DNA of 41,880 nucleotides, from NCBI GenBank assembly GCA_021738625.1, contig JAIPBS010000036.1, positions 1 to 41,880 on the forward strand, given 5' to 3'. Position numbers and translations under genes: made by a program. Origin of the DNA: Bacteroidales bacterium. GTDB taxonomy: Bacteria > Bacteroidota > Bacteroidia > Bacteroidales > JAIOZK01. Below are positions 17,430 to 25,105 of the stretch, piece by piece. Within the stretch, counting starts at the first letter, position 1. Each line of letters begins with the position of its first letter. Under the pieces are notes generated by a model. That model was not told where the DNA came from. It was given only the letters and a program-made list of their open reading frames with translations, and did not search any database.

Positions 17430-18677
17430 ATGAAAAAATTAAGAAAAAAAGTATACTTAACAGCCGGTTATAATACCATATCGCTTGGTACGGGCCGAAG
17501 CGAATTCAATCCCAAGAAATCCCGGCCGGGCATCGAGCACTACATCAAAGAAGCCGGCGAAAACCTGCTGAAAAAAGTTGGCGGACCCGACAAGATCGAC
17601 GAGATCGTGATCGGCAACTTCATGGCTGCGCGTTTCAACAAGCAGGCTCACCTGGGCGGCTTTTCCGGTATAATCGATAAGGAACTGGAATTCAAACCCG
17701 CCATTCGTGTGGAGGGAGCCTGTGCCTCGGGCGGCCTGGCCTTGCTGACCGCCATAAAGAATATTCAAACAGAGTTGTCTGATACGATTCTTGCATTGGG
17801 AGTGGAGGTCCAGAACAGCGTAAAAGCCATTTACGGTGCCGACATCCTGGCCGGCGCCGGTTGGTTCCAGAAAAGAAGGAACGGGCATGCTTATTTCTTC
17901 CCCGGACAGTTTTCCGACCGGGCGGCTGCCTATTACCAGAAATATGGTTTCGATTATGCCCGCAAAGGCCTCGGACAGTGGTTTGTGAACGCCATTGAAA
18001 ATGCACGCCTTTGCCCCACGGCCCAGGAATATGAAAACAAGGTGCCCGACCTGCATGCCCTTTACCAGAGCCGCAAGCCCGATGGCCGCTTCTTTGTTGA
18101 CGACCTCACTGTGTTTGATTGCTCCAAGGTTTCCGACGGCGCTTCATCCATTGCAGTTGTTTCGGAAGAAGGCCTTGAGCGGCTGGGCGTATCAAAAGAT
18201 CAGGCCGTGGAAGTAATCGGCATCGGACACCGCGTTCGGAATATCACTGAGGATCCGCCGGATATGGTCGAGCTGACCACCATCAAAAAAGCGGCTCACG
18301 ACGCCATGGAGATGGCCGGCATCACCATCGACCAGCTGGGAACCATCGAAACGCATGATTGCTTTTCCATTGCAGGCGTGCTGGCAACGGAAGCTCTGGG
18401 TTATGCAGAGCCGGGCAAAGGCGCAGGCTTTGTGGCCGAAGGAAACACCTCTCGCGAAGGAAAAGTCCCTATGAACACCACCGGCGGACTGATCGGCTGG
18501 GGCCATCCCACCGGCGGCACCGGCGTTCATATGGCCGTGACCATCTGGGAACAGCTGACCGGCAATGCCGGCAAGGCGCAGATTAAGTTGTCGGACGATA
18601 AGCCCTACGGCATGACCATCAACATGGGTGGCGATGATGTTACCGTGGTGGCTGCAGTTTATAAGAAAGCGGAATAA
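17430..18677 (+). CDS. Thiolase (acetyl-CoA acyltransferase, SCP-x-like type)
   Basis: This 415-residue thiolase-fold protein has the acyl-enzyme nucleophile C98 in VEGACASGG, H309 in ETHDCFS and H359 in GWGHPTGGTG. The second Cys of classical thiolases (CxG near the C-terminus) is replaced by MGGDDVT, as in SCP2/DitF-like thiolases. It should cleave 3-oxoacyl-CoA to acetyl-CoA, or condense acetyl-CoA. With the crotonase and dehydrogenase genes upstream it completes the C4 route, although the four-helix-bundle cassette lies between. Substrate chain length cannot be fixed from sequence. Confidence 0.88.
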   Translation: MKKLRKKVYLTAGYNTISLGTGRSEFNPKKSRPGIEHYIKEAGENLLKKVGGPDKIDEIVIGNFMAARFNKQAHLGGFSGIIDKELEFKPAIRVEGACASGGLALLTAIKNIQTELSDTILALGVEVQNSVKAIYGADILAGAGWFQKRRNGHAYFFPGQFSDRAAAYYQKYGFDYARKGLGQWFVNAIENARLCPTAQEYENKVPDLHALYQSRKPDGRFFVDDLTVFDCSKVSDGASSIAVVSEEGLERLGVSKDQAVEVIGIGHRVRNITEDPPDMVELTTIKKAAHDAMEMAGITIDQLGTIETHDCFSIAGVLATEALGYAEPGKGAGFVAEGNTSREGKVPMNTTGGLIGWGHPTGGTGVHMAVTIWEQLTGNAGKAQIKLSDDKPYGMTINMGGDDVTVVAAVYKKAE

Positions 18678-18701
18678 AACGCAATTCATAATTTTTATAC
18701 G

Positions 18702-18733
18702 GAGAGTGGGCCTGTGGTTTGCTCTCTTTTTTT
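18702..18733 (+). terminator. Intrinsic terminator after thiolase gene
   Basis: GAGAGTGGGCC and GGTTTGCTCTC form an 11-bp stem (including G-T pairs) around a TGT loop, followed directly by seven T. It lies 24 bp after the thiolase stop and before the elbB start at 18788. Confidence 0.8.
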
Positions 18734-18787
18734 ATTCTTCGTAATTTAGCGATAAGAAGAAAAATAAAAATCAAAAACTTTTATGCC

Positions 18788-19435
18788 ATGAAAAAATTTG
18801 CAGTAGTACTTGCAGGATGCGGAGTTTATGACGGAGCGGAAATCCATGAAGCCATCCTTGCCATGCTGGCCATCAAGCGGCAGGGCGGCGAATATCAGTG
18901 CTTTGCCCCGGATATCCCGCAACATCACGTGATCAACCACCTCACCGGAGAAGAAGCGAATGAGCAACGCAATGTGCTTGTTGAGTCGGCGCGAATTGCG
19001 CGTGGTGAAATCAAATCGCTCTCGGACTACAAAGTCGAAGATTACGACGCCCTGATCTTCCCGGGCGGATTCGGAGCGGCCAAAAACCTTTCCACTGTCG
19101 CTTTCGACGGGGCCGACGCCAAAGTGAACCCTGAAGTAAAACGGGTGGTGGAAGAAACCCATCAGGCCAAAAAACCCATAGGCGCACTTTGTATTACCCC
19201 GGCTTTCATTGCAAAAATCATCGAAGGTGTGAATGTAACGGTAGGTGATGATGAAGGCACCATCAAAGCGATCGAAAAAATGGCCGGCAAACATGTGAAA
19301 ACCACCCATGGCGATGTGGTGGTTGATGAAGACAATATGGTTTTTACCACTCCATGTTATATGCTGGACGCCCAGATCACCGACATCGACGACGGCGCCA
19401 GCAACATAGTTGCGGAAATGATGAAGTATATGTAG
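18788..19435 (+). CDS. elbB: ElbB-like DJ-1/PfpI-family protein (putative glyoxalase)
   Basis: The start at 18788 (MKKFAVVLAGCGVYDGAEIHEA) gives 215 residues, the usual ElbB length; an upstream start at 18719 would lie inside the terminator. Family hallmarks are GCGVYDGAEIHEA, FAPDIPQHHVINHLTGE, NVLVESARIARGEI and FPGGFGAAKNLS. The nucleophile-elbow Cys is C135 in GALCITPAF. E. coli ElbB was linked to isoprenoid synthesis and has weak glyoxalase activity in vitro; its real role is unsettled. Its place among fatty-acid oxidation genes could mean removal of reactive aldehydes, which is inference. Confidence 0.92.
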   Translation: MKKFAVVLAGCGVYDGAEIHEAILAMLAIKRQGGEYQCFAPDIPQHHVINHLTGEEANEQRNVLVESARIARGEIKSLSDYKVEDYDALIFPGGFGAAKNLSTVAFDGADAKVNPEVKRVVEETHQAKKPIGALCITPAFIAKIIEGVNVTVGDDEGTIKAIEKMAGKHVKTTHGDVVVDEDNMVFTTPCYMLDAQITDIDDGASNIVAEMMKYM

Positions 19436-19472
19436 AAACTGGCTGTTAGCTGTTGGCATTGGCGATTGGCTT

Positions 19473-19497
19473 TAACCTGTAACCTGTAACCTGTAAC
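19473..19497. repeat. 7-bp TAACCTG tandem repeat (3.5 copies)
   Basis: Three full TAACCTG units plus TAAC end directly at the ATG at 19498. Just upstream (19439-19470) is a low-complexity stretch built from GGCTGTTAGCTGTTGGC-like pieces. This may be a decayed relative of the other border arrays. Confidence 0.7.
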
Positions 19498-19509
19498 ATG
19501 CATCAATCT

Positions 19510-20454
19510 ATGAACCGAATCACCAAACTCTTCAATATCAAATACCCTGTCGTTCAGGCCGGAATGATCTGGTGCAGCGGCTGGGAACTGGCTTCTGCCG
19601 TTGCCAATGCCGGCGGCCTGGGCCTGATAGGTTCCGGGTCCATGTACCCCGATGTGTTGAGGGAGCACATCAGGAAATGCAAGGCAGCTACCGATAAGCC
19701 CTTTGGGGTGAACCTCCCTTTGATCTATCCGCAAGTGGATGATCATATCGATATCATTGTTGAAGAAGGGGTGAAGATCGTTTTTACCTCTGCCGGCAAT
19801 CCCAAAAAGTTTACCTCTTTCTTTAAGGAAAAAGGGATTAAAGTGGCACATGTTGTGGCCAACGTAAAGTTTGCCAAAAAGTGCGAGGAAGCCGGCGTGG
19901 ATGCGGTTGTGGCCGAAGGTTTTGAAGCCGGCGGACACAACGGGATAGAGGAAAGCACCACCATGACTCTGATCCCCATGGTAAGGAAAGCCATTTCGGT
20001 GCCCCTGATCGCTGCCGGAGGCATTGCCACCGGACGGGGCATGCTAGCGGCCATGGCGCTTGGCGCTGATGGGGTACAGATCGGCAGTCGTTTTGCTGCT
20101 TCCGAAGAATCGTCCGGGCATCCGGCATTCAAGCAGGCAGTGGTTGACGCCAAAGACGGTGATACGCAACTTACCCTAAAACAAGTGATCCCTGTGCGAC
20201 TGATCAAAAATGAGTTTTTTGATCGGGTGCAGAAAATGGAATATGGCGGGACGAGCCGGGAAGCCCTTATGGACCTGCTTGGAAGAGGACGTGCAAAGAA
20301 AGGCATGTTCGAAGGCGACCTGAACGAAGGCGAGCTGGAGATCGGGCAGATCAGCGGACTGATCGATGAGATCAAACCGGCTGCTGAAATCCTTAACGAA
20401 ATCCTTGAGGAATTCAGAGTAATCAAAAGTGAACTTGAAAATCTGAATTTTTGA
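19510..20454 (+). CDS. Nitronate monooxygenase / 2-nitropropane dioxygenase-like FMN protein
   Basis: The start at 19510 (MNRITKLFNIKYPVVQAGM) gives 314 residues; an ATG at 19498 adds MHQS and lies against the repeat. The TIM-barrel NMO/FabK features are present: VQAGMIWCSG near the N-terminus, FEAGGHNG with His143 at the usual catalytic position, PLIAAGGIATGRGMLAAMALGADGVQIGSRF for FMN phosphate binding, and a SSGHPAFKQ stretch. Nitronate monooxygenases oxidise alkyl nitronates; many relatives have unknown substrates. It lies between elbB and the acyl-CoA dehydrogenase gene. FabK-type enoyl reductase is the alternative, but the HNG motif favours the NMO branch. Confidence 0.85.
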   Translation: MNRITKLFNIKYPVVQAGMIWCSGWELASAVANAGGLGLIGSGSMYPDVLREHIRKCKAATDKPFGVNLPLIYPQVDDHIDIIVEEGVKIVFTSAGNPKKFTSFFKEKGIKVAHVVANVKFAKKCEEAGVDAVVAEGFEAGGHNGIEESTTMTLIPMVRKAISVPLIAAGGIATGRGMLAAMALGADGVQIGSRFAASEESSGHPAFKQAVVDAKDGDTQLTLKQVIPVRLIKNEFFDRVQKMEYGGTSREALMDLLGRGRAKKGMFEGDLNEGELEIGQISGLIDEIKPAAEILNEILEEFRVIKSELENLNF

Positions 20455-20476
20455 AATTCTTTCCTGAGAATTGATT

Positions 20477-20534
20477 GTTATACCGATTCGGAAAAGGTTT
20501 GCAATAATTGACCTCATGCTCTAGTCGGTATAAC
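20477..20534. repeat. 10-bp perfect inverted repeat with 38-nt spacer
   Basis: GTTATACCGA (20477-20486) and TCGGTATAAC (20525-20534) are exact inverse complements, starting 23 bp after the nitronate-monooxygenase-like gene. No U-run follows immediately. The rest of the 247-bp gap has no gene; its end (20608-20642) has AACAA/GCAAT low-complexity sequence. Confidence 0.6.
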
Positions 20535-20665
20535 TGTATCTAACAGAAAAATGCTTTGCGTTTTTTTAAGGTTCAGAATAAATTTGCTTTTTGGCTTTCA
20601 TCATAATCAAACAAACGAACAACCGGGCAATTGAGCAATCGGCCTGATTATTGGCTGTTTTTTCT

Positions 20666-20673
20666 TACTTTTG
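20666..20673 (+). promoter_or_regulatory. Candidate -7 box (TACTTTTG) for acyl-CoA dehydrogenase gene
   Basis: This is an exact TAnnTTTG match 28 bp upstream of the ATG at 20702, the same distance as for the crotonase gene. It lies downstream of the alternative start at 20651 and so argues against that start. A good -33 TTG is not evident. Confidence 0.45.
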
Positions 20674-20701
20674 TTATGAATATCAATCAACACCTTTATT
20701 C

Positions 20702-21844
20702 ATGGATTTCAATTTTACAGAAGAACAGGAAATGATTCGGCAGGCAGCCCGGGATTTCGCCCAGCGTGAATTGCTTAAAGACGTGATCGAACGTGATGAA
20801 AAAGCTGAGTTTCCCACCCGGCATGTTGAAATGATGAAAGAACTTGGATTTTTGGGGATGATGGTTGATCCGGAGTATGGCGGAGGCGGAATGGATACCA
20901 TTTCTTACGTGTTAGCCATGGAGGAAATCTCAAAGGTTGACTCATCCGTTGCAGTGATCATGTCCGTACATAACTCCCTGGTTTGTCATGGCGTTGAAAA
21001 ATGGGGCACGGATCAGCAAAAAGAAAAATACCTGAAGCCCATGGCTACGGGTGAGAAGATAGGTGCGTTCCTTTTGTCGGAACCGGAAGCGGGATCGGAT
21101 GCTTCCTCGCAACGAACGACTGCTGAGGAAAAGGGCGATCACTACCTTGTAAACGGCACCAAAAACTGGATTACAAACGCCAATTGCGCCGGGATTTATA
21201 TTCTCATTGCACAAACCCATCCTGAAAAGCACCATCACGGCATCAATGCTTTCATTGTTGAAAAAGATACATCGGGCATTTCGCTGGCTCCCCATGAAGA
21301 CAAGATGGGTATGCGCAGTTCCGACACCCATTCGGTGATGTTCAGTGATGTGGAAATACCCAAAGAAAACCGCATTGGCGACGACGGATTCGGTTTCAGG
21401 TTCGCCATGCAGATTTTGGAAGGGGGCCGCATCGGGATTGCAGCACAGGCCCTGGGAATTGCAGGAGGCGCTTTGGATAGATCTATACGATATGCCAAAG
21501 AACGCAAGGCATTCGGCAAGCTGATCGGGCAGCATCAGGCCATTGCATTCAAACTGTCGGATATGGCCGTAAAAATTGAGGCCGGTAAAAACTTCTGTTA
21601 TAAAGCCGCCTGGCTTAAAGACCAGGGGCAGCCTTATGGAATGGCCAGTGCCATGGCCAAACAGTTTTGTGCGGATATGTCGATGGAAGTGACCACTGAA
21701 GCCGTGCAAATACACGGTGGTTACGGTTATGTGAAGGAATACCACGTGGAACGCCTGATGCGGGAAGCCAAGCTTACACAGATTTATGAAGGGACTTCGG
21801 AAATACAAAAGATAGTGATCTCGAGGTCTTTGCTGAAAGATTAG
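20702..21844 (+). CDS. Acyl-CoA dehydrogenase, short-chain (butyryl-CoA) type
   Basis: The start at 20702 (MDFNFTEEQEMIRQAARDFAQ) gives 380 residues, the standard length. Visible features are the FAD/substrate motif FLLSEPEAGSDASS, WITNANCAG, GRIGIAAQALGIAGGA, and HGGYGYVKEYHVERLMREAKLTQIYEGTSEIQ with catalytic base E363 in the short-chain position. The enzyme oxidises acyl-CoA to trans-2-enoyl-CoA and passes electrons to EtfAB, whose genes follow after the four-helix-bundle relic. Butyryl-CoA is the likely substrate from context. Whether it runs as a dehydrogenase or, with electron-bifurcating Etf, as a crotonyl-CoA reductase cannot be told from sequence alone. Confidence 0.93.
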   Translation: MDFNFTEEQEMIRQAARDFAQRELLKDVIERDEKAEFPTRHVEMMKELGFLGMMVDPEYGGGGMDTISYVLAMEEISKVDSSVAVIMSVHNSLVCHGVEKWGTDQQKEKYLKPMATGEKIGAFLLSEPEAGSDASSQRTTAEEKGDHYLVNGTKNWITNANCAGIYILIAQTHPEKHHHGINAFIVEKDTSGISLAPHEDKMGMRSSDTHSVMFSDVEIPKENRIGDDGFGFRFAMQILEGGRIGIAAQALGIAGGALDRSIRYAKERKAFGKLIGQHQAIAFKLSDMAVKIEAGKNFCYKAAWLKDQGQPYGMASAMAKQFCADMSMEVTTEAVQIHGGYGYVKEYHVERLMREAKLTQIYEGTSEIQKIVISRSLLKD

Positions 21845-21856
21845 ATTTCTATATTT

Positions 21857-21888
21857 ATTGTTTCATTGTTTGATTGTTTCATTGTCTC
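21857..21888. repeat. 8-bp tandem array, left border of second four-helix-bundle cassette
   Basis: Four consecutive 8-bp units: ATTGTTTC, ATTGTTTG, ATTGTTTC, ATTGTCTC. The array begins 12 bp after the acyl-CoA dehydrogenase stop and ends 24 bp before the four-helix-bundle ATG. Confidence 0.85.
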
Positions 21889-21912
21889 TAAAACATATTT
21901 AATTTCAGGTCA

Positions 21913-22289
21913 ATGGAAAAGAAATACCTTCAATTAAATGATATTGGTGCTTATAAAAAAGCATTTTATCTGAGTAATAATGTCTGGAATATTGTCATGG
22001 ATTGGGATTACTTTGCAAAAGATACTATCGGTAAGCAATTTGTCAGATCGATTGATTCTATCTCTGCGAATATCGCAGAAGGGTTTGGTAGATACAGCAA
22101 AAGGGATAAAATTAAATATTACAGGATAAGTACGGATCTTTAAAAGAATCTTTTGATTGGTGTGAAAAAGCCAGAACCAGGAATCTGCTCACTGAAAAGC
22201 AGTATACTTCGATTTTTAATGCACTTAATGAGATTCCAAAACTGTTATATCAGTTGATAAACTTTACAGATCAAAAGTTAAAAATCTAA
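21913..22289 (+). pseudogene. Four-helix-bundle protein (IVS family), frameshifted
   Basis: The first 76 residues (LNDIGAYKKAFYLSNNVWNIV, then IGKQFVRSIDSISANIAEGFGRY) belong to the same family as the protein at 16918-17313. The frame breaks near 22128-22132 and stops at 22143. In another frame the expected continuation follows at once: YGSLKESFDWCEKARTRN, then LLTEKQYTSIFNALNEIPKLL, ending at TAA 22287-22289. A single missing base after AGGATAAG restores an intact protein of about 125 residues. The two copies share the core motif but differ widely elsewhere, so they are not a recent duplication. The frameshift may be a true lesion or a sequencing error. Confidence 0.85.
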
Positions 22290-22355
22290 AATCAACACCA
22301 GCTTTTTCTAACGTCTTATCTATTGTAAGCTTTTGACAACTTACGCTAACAATAA

Positions 22356-22387
22356 AACAATTGAACAATGAAGCAATGAGACATTGT
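22356..22387. repeat. 8-bp tandem array, right border of second four-helix-bundle cassette (inverted)
   Basis: Units AACAATTG, AACAATGA, AGCAATGA and a weaker GACATTGT. They are the inverse complement of the left-border unit TTGTTTCA/TCATTGTT. The stretch 22290-22355 between pseudogene and array has no recognisable content. Confidence 0.75.
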
Positions 22388-22423
22388 TGAAACCAAATTC
22401 TGAATCAATAAACTAACTATTCT

Positions 22424-22431
22424 TATCTTTG
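22424..22431 (+). promoter_or_regulatory. Candidate -7 box (TATCTTTG) for etfBA
   Basis: This is an exact TAnnTTTG match 36 bp before the etfB ATG and just outside the right repeat array. It suggests etfBA has its own promoter. No -33 TTG at normal spacing is seen. Confidence 0.45.
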
Positions 22432-22467
22432 CCTTGAAAACAATTAAAAACGAAATATTTATCAGGC

Positions 22468-23211
22468 ATGAAAATTTTATTATGTATAAGCAATGTGCCC
22501 GACACCACGACCAAGATCAGGTTTAAGGACGACAACAAAGAATTCGATGCATCGGGCGTGCAGTGGATCATCAATCCATGGGATGAGCTGGCCCTGACCA
22601 GGGCTCTGGAACTGAAGGAAGGTTCCGGCGGCAAAATTGAAAAAATCAGTGTTGCCCTGGTGGGCGACAAGAGTACGGAACCCACCATTCGTAAAGCATT
22701 GGCCATTGGCGCCGATGACGCATTCAGGATTGATTCCGAACCCAAAGATTCCTATTATGTTGCCAATCAGTTGAAAGAACTGGCAAAGGATTTTGACATC
22801 GTTATGTGCGGTATCGAATCGGCCGACTACACTTCTTCAGCAGTAGGTGGTATGCTTTCCGAAATGCTCGAGTGGCCTTCCGTATCATCGGTTTCCAGCC
22901 TGGAAATTGAAGGCGATGAGGTGAAAATCCGTCGTGAGATTGATGGCGGTCAGGAGGTGGTTTCTGCTGAACTTCCATTTGTGGCCATCGTCCAGAAAGG
23001 AATCGCTTTGGAACCCAGGATCCCTGCCATGCGCGGTATTATGATGGCCCGTAAGAAACCCCTTAATGTGGTTGAACCCATTCAGGCAGATGTTTTGACC
23101 GCATATGAAAGCTTCGAACTTCCCCCGCCAAAAGCAGATGTTAAGCTGGTGGACGAAGAAAATGTGAAAGAACTGGTGGAGTTGCTGAAAAATGAAGCGA
23201 AAGCCATTTAA
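22468..23211 (+). CDS. etfB: Electron transfer flavoprotein, beta subunit
   Basis: This 247-residue protein has the ETF beta signature: MKILLCISNVPDTTTKIRF at the N-terminus, VQWIINPWDELALTRALEL, ALAIGADDAFRID, VMCGIESADYTSSAVGGML and AELPFVAIVQKGIALEPRIPAMRGIMMARKKPLNVVEP. With EtfA it carries electrons from acyl-CoA dehydrogenases. The alpha-subunit gene follows after 42 bp. The EMO-like membrane oxidoreductase at 33976-36066 is a likely electron acceptor. Confidence 0.95.
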   Translation: MKILLCISNVPDTTTKIRFKDDNKEFDASGVQWIINPWDELALTRALELKEGSGGKIEKISVALVGDKSTEPTIRKALAIGADDAFRIDSEPKDSYYVANQLKELAKDFDIVMCGIESADYTSSAVGGMLSEMLEWPSVSSVSSLEIEGDEVKIRREIDGGQEVVSAELPFVAIVQKGIALEPRIPAMRGIMMARKKPLNVVEPIQADVLTAYESFELPPPKADVKLVDEENVKELVELLKNEAKAI

Positions 23212-23253
23212 TTTGAAAATGAGTTGATTCGAAAATTTGAAAAACAAAAAGAT

Positions 23254-24228
23254 ATGTCAGTATTAGCATATACAGAAAACTGGGATGGAAAATTTAAGAA
23301 ACTGAGCTATGAGCTTGTTTCATACGCCAAAGCCATTGCCGAAAATCTCAATACGGAAACCGTGGTGGCTTCCATTGGCGCGGTTGAAGAAGAAGAGTTG
23401 AAAAAACTGGGGAATTATGGAGCGGATAAGGTCGTTGCGGCAAAAGATGAAAAACTTAAAAACCTGGCCAATCAGCCTTATGCAAAAACCCTGGCCCAGA
23501 TTGCAGAAAAGGAAAATGCCACCGTACTTGTATTTGCACATAATTTCACAGGAAAGGCCGTGGCGCCGAGGGTATCGGTTAAGCTGAAAGCCGGTTTGGC
23601 AGCAGGAGTCACAGAACCGCCTTCTTCCTATGATCCTTTTATCATTAAAAGGAAGGTTTTCACCAACAAGGCATTTGCCAATGTAAAGATCAACTCTGAC
23701 AAGAAAATCCTGACCCTTTTCCAGAATTCATTTGAGATCAAGGAAACGGAGAATAAGGCTTCAATTGAGGAATTTACACCCGAACTGACGGATGCCGATT
23801 TCAGAACAGAGGTAAAGGAAGTTAATAAGGTTACAGGTAAAATTTTACTCACGGATGCAGAAATTGTGGTATCCGGCGGACGCGGCATGAAAGGCCCGGA
23901 AAAGTGGGAGAATCTGGAAAAACTCGCAGAAGTGCTGGGAGCAGCCACAGCCTGTTCGCGACCCGTTTCCGATGAAGGTTGGCGCCCGCATGAAGAGCAT
24001 GTCGGGCAAACCGGTAAGATAGTTGCCCCCAATCTGTATATTGCACTTGGTATTTCAGGAGCCATACAGCACCTCGGCGGTGTAAGTTCCTCAAAAACCA
24101 TCGTGGCCATCAATACCGATAAAGATGCACCTATATTTGAATCAGCCGATTACGGTATTGTAGGCGATGTCCATAAAGTTCTGCCGCAACTTATCGAAGC
24201 CATCAAAGAGGTGAAGGCTGAAGGATAG
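23254..24228 (+). CDS. etfA: Electron transfer flavoprotein, alpha subunit
   Basis: The start at 23254 (MSVLAYTENWDGKFKKLSYEL) gives 324 residues; an in-frame start at 23224 only adds a low-complexity lead. The C-terminal FAD-binding half is clear: VSGGRGMKGPEKWENLEKLAEVLGAA, then SRPVSDEGWRPHEEHVGQTGKIV, YIALGISGAIQHLGG and INTDKDAPIFESADYGIVGDV. It pairs with EtfB to move electrons from the neighbouring acyl-CoA dehydrogenase. Sequence inspection does not settle whether this Etf is of the simple or bifurcating type. Confidence 0.95.
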   Translation: MSVLAYTENWDGKFKKLSYELVSYAKAIAENLNTETVVASIGAVEEEELKKLGNYGADKVVAAKDEKLKNLANQPYAKTLAQIAEKENATVLVFAHNFTGKAVAPRVSVKLKAGLAAGVTEPPSSYDPFIIKRKVFTNKAFANVKINSDKKILTLFQNSFEIKETENKASIEEFTPELTDADFRTEVKEVNKVTGKILLTDAEIVVSGGRGMKGPEKWENLEKLAEVLGAATACSRPVSDEGWRPHEEHVGQTGKIVAPNLYIALGISGAIQHLGGVSSSKTIVAINTDKDAPIFESADYGIVGDVHKVLPQLIEAIKEVKAEG

Positions 24229-24239
24229 TTGATTGGTAT

Positions 24240-24360
24240 AAGATTGGCAAAGAGCTCAGAGCTAAGCTCAGAGCGAAGAGCAGGGTGCTTGTTTTTCAAT
24301 GACGACATTCACGGAATAACTGATTACCGAATACTGATTATCGATCACCGACTTGCAAAT
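24240..24360. repeat. Degenerate short-repeat sequence between etfA and the marC-like gene
   Basis: AGAGCTCAGAGCTAAGCTCAGAGC-type repetition near 24251-24281 and CTGATTACCGA/ACTGATTATCGA/TCACCGA repeats near 24320-24352 fill much of the 160-bp gap. They resemble decayed border arrays of the kind seen in clearer form at three other gaps. There is no gene. Confidence 0.45.
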
Positions 24361-24388
24361 GGAATGAACTTTGCGCAGGTGATTCAAT

Positions 24389-25081
24389 ATGGACTGGAAC
24401 CTGTATCTGAACTTTGTAGCCGCAATTGTCGCTATTCTGAACCCAATGGGTATCCTTCCGGTTTGGGTTCAGCTGACCAATGACGCCACGAAAAAGGTGA
24501 GACGGGAGATTGCCTATATGATCATTGGCACAACTGCTCTTATCTTGTTGGTTTTTTTGAACACGGGCGAATACCTGCTGGAATTTTTTTCAATTGATCT
24601 GCCGGTTTTCAAAATTGCCGGCGGTTTGCTGCTGCTTTTTACAGGTGTTTCAATGGTGAACGGCAAAGCCAGCCAGTTAGAGGATAGGAAAGAGCAAGGT
24701 GACACAGCTCACCAGATTGCAAAAAGCAGGTTCAGGAAGATTATCGTACCTCTTGCGGTTCCCATGCTTTCAGGCCCGGGATCGCTCACCATGGTGATCC
24801 TGTTTGGATTTAGTGCACAAAAAACGATCGACTACTTTTTACTTTCAATCATATTACTTTTATCATTATTGATTCTTTTAATCGTTTTTGTTTATTCTTC
24901 ACGGCTTGAAAGAAAAATCGACCCGATTGTGTTTAATGTATTTACCAGAATTTTTGGAATTATTGTAACAGCGATCGCAATTCAGTTCATGCTTGAAGGA
25001 ACCGGAAGCGTATTTCCCAACCTCCTGGATGGCGGTTCGCCCCTTGAACAGGGCGGAATGAACGGCGGTCAGAGTAAATAA
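24389..25081 (+). CDS. MarC-family integral membrane protein
   Basis: This 230-residue protein has about six membrane segments and MarC/UPF0056 features: NPMGILPVWVQLT near residue 18, IAGGLLLLFTGVSMV, and VPLAVPMLSGPGSLTMVILFG near the middle, followed by helices and a polar C-terminus. AGGTGA lies 6 nt upstream of the ATG. The family's function is unknown; the original link to antibiotic resistance was not upheld. The upstream etf genes are on the same strand but a 160-bp repeat-bearing gap makes co-transcription uncertain. Confidence 0.88.
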   Translation: MDWNLYLNFVAAIVAILNPMGILPVWVQLTNDATKKVRREIAYMIIGTTALILLVFLNTGEYLLEFFSIDLPVFKIAGGLLLLFTGVSMVNGKASQLEDRKEQGDTAHQIAKSRFRKIIVPLAVPMLSGPGSLTMVILFGFSAQKTIDYFLLSIILLLSLLILLIVFVYSSRLERKIDPIVFNVFTRIFGIIVTAIAIQFMLEGTGSVFPNLLDGGSPLEQGGMNGGQSK

Positions 25082-25105
25082 GGAAATAACAATAAAAAAC
25101 TTGCT

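Noticed and set aside
18719..18787. Longer start for the ElbB-like protein
   Set aside because: The extension overlaps an intrinsic terminator, and the ElbB family begins at MKKFAVVLAGCGVYDG.
24229..24483. Short protein-coding frame between etfA and the marC-like gene
   Set aside because: It is built of low-complexity repeats and overlaps the MarC-family start in another frame; no family features.
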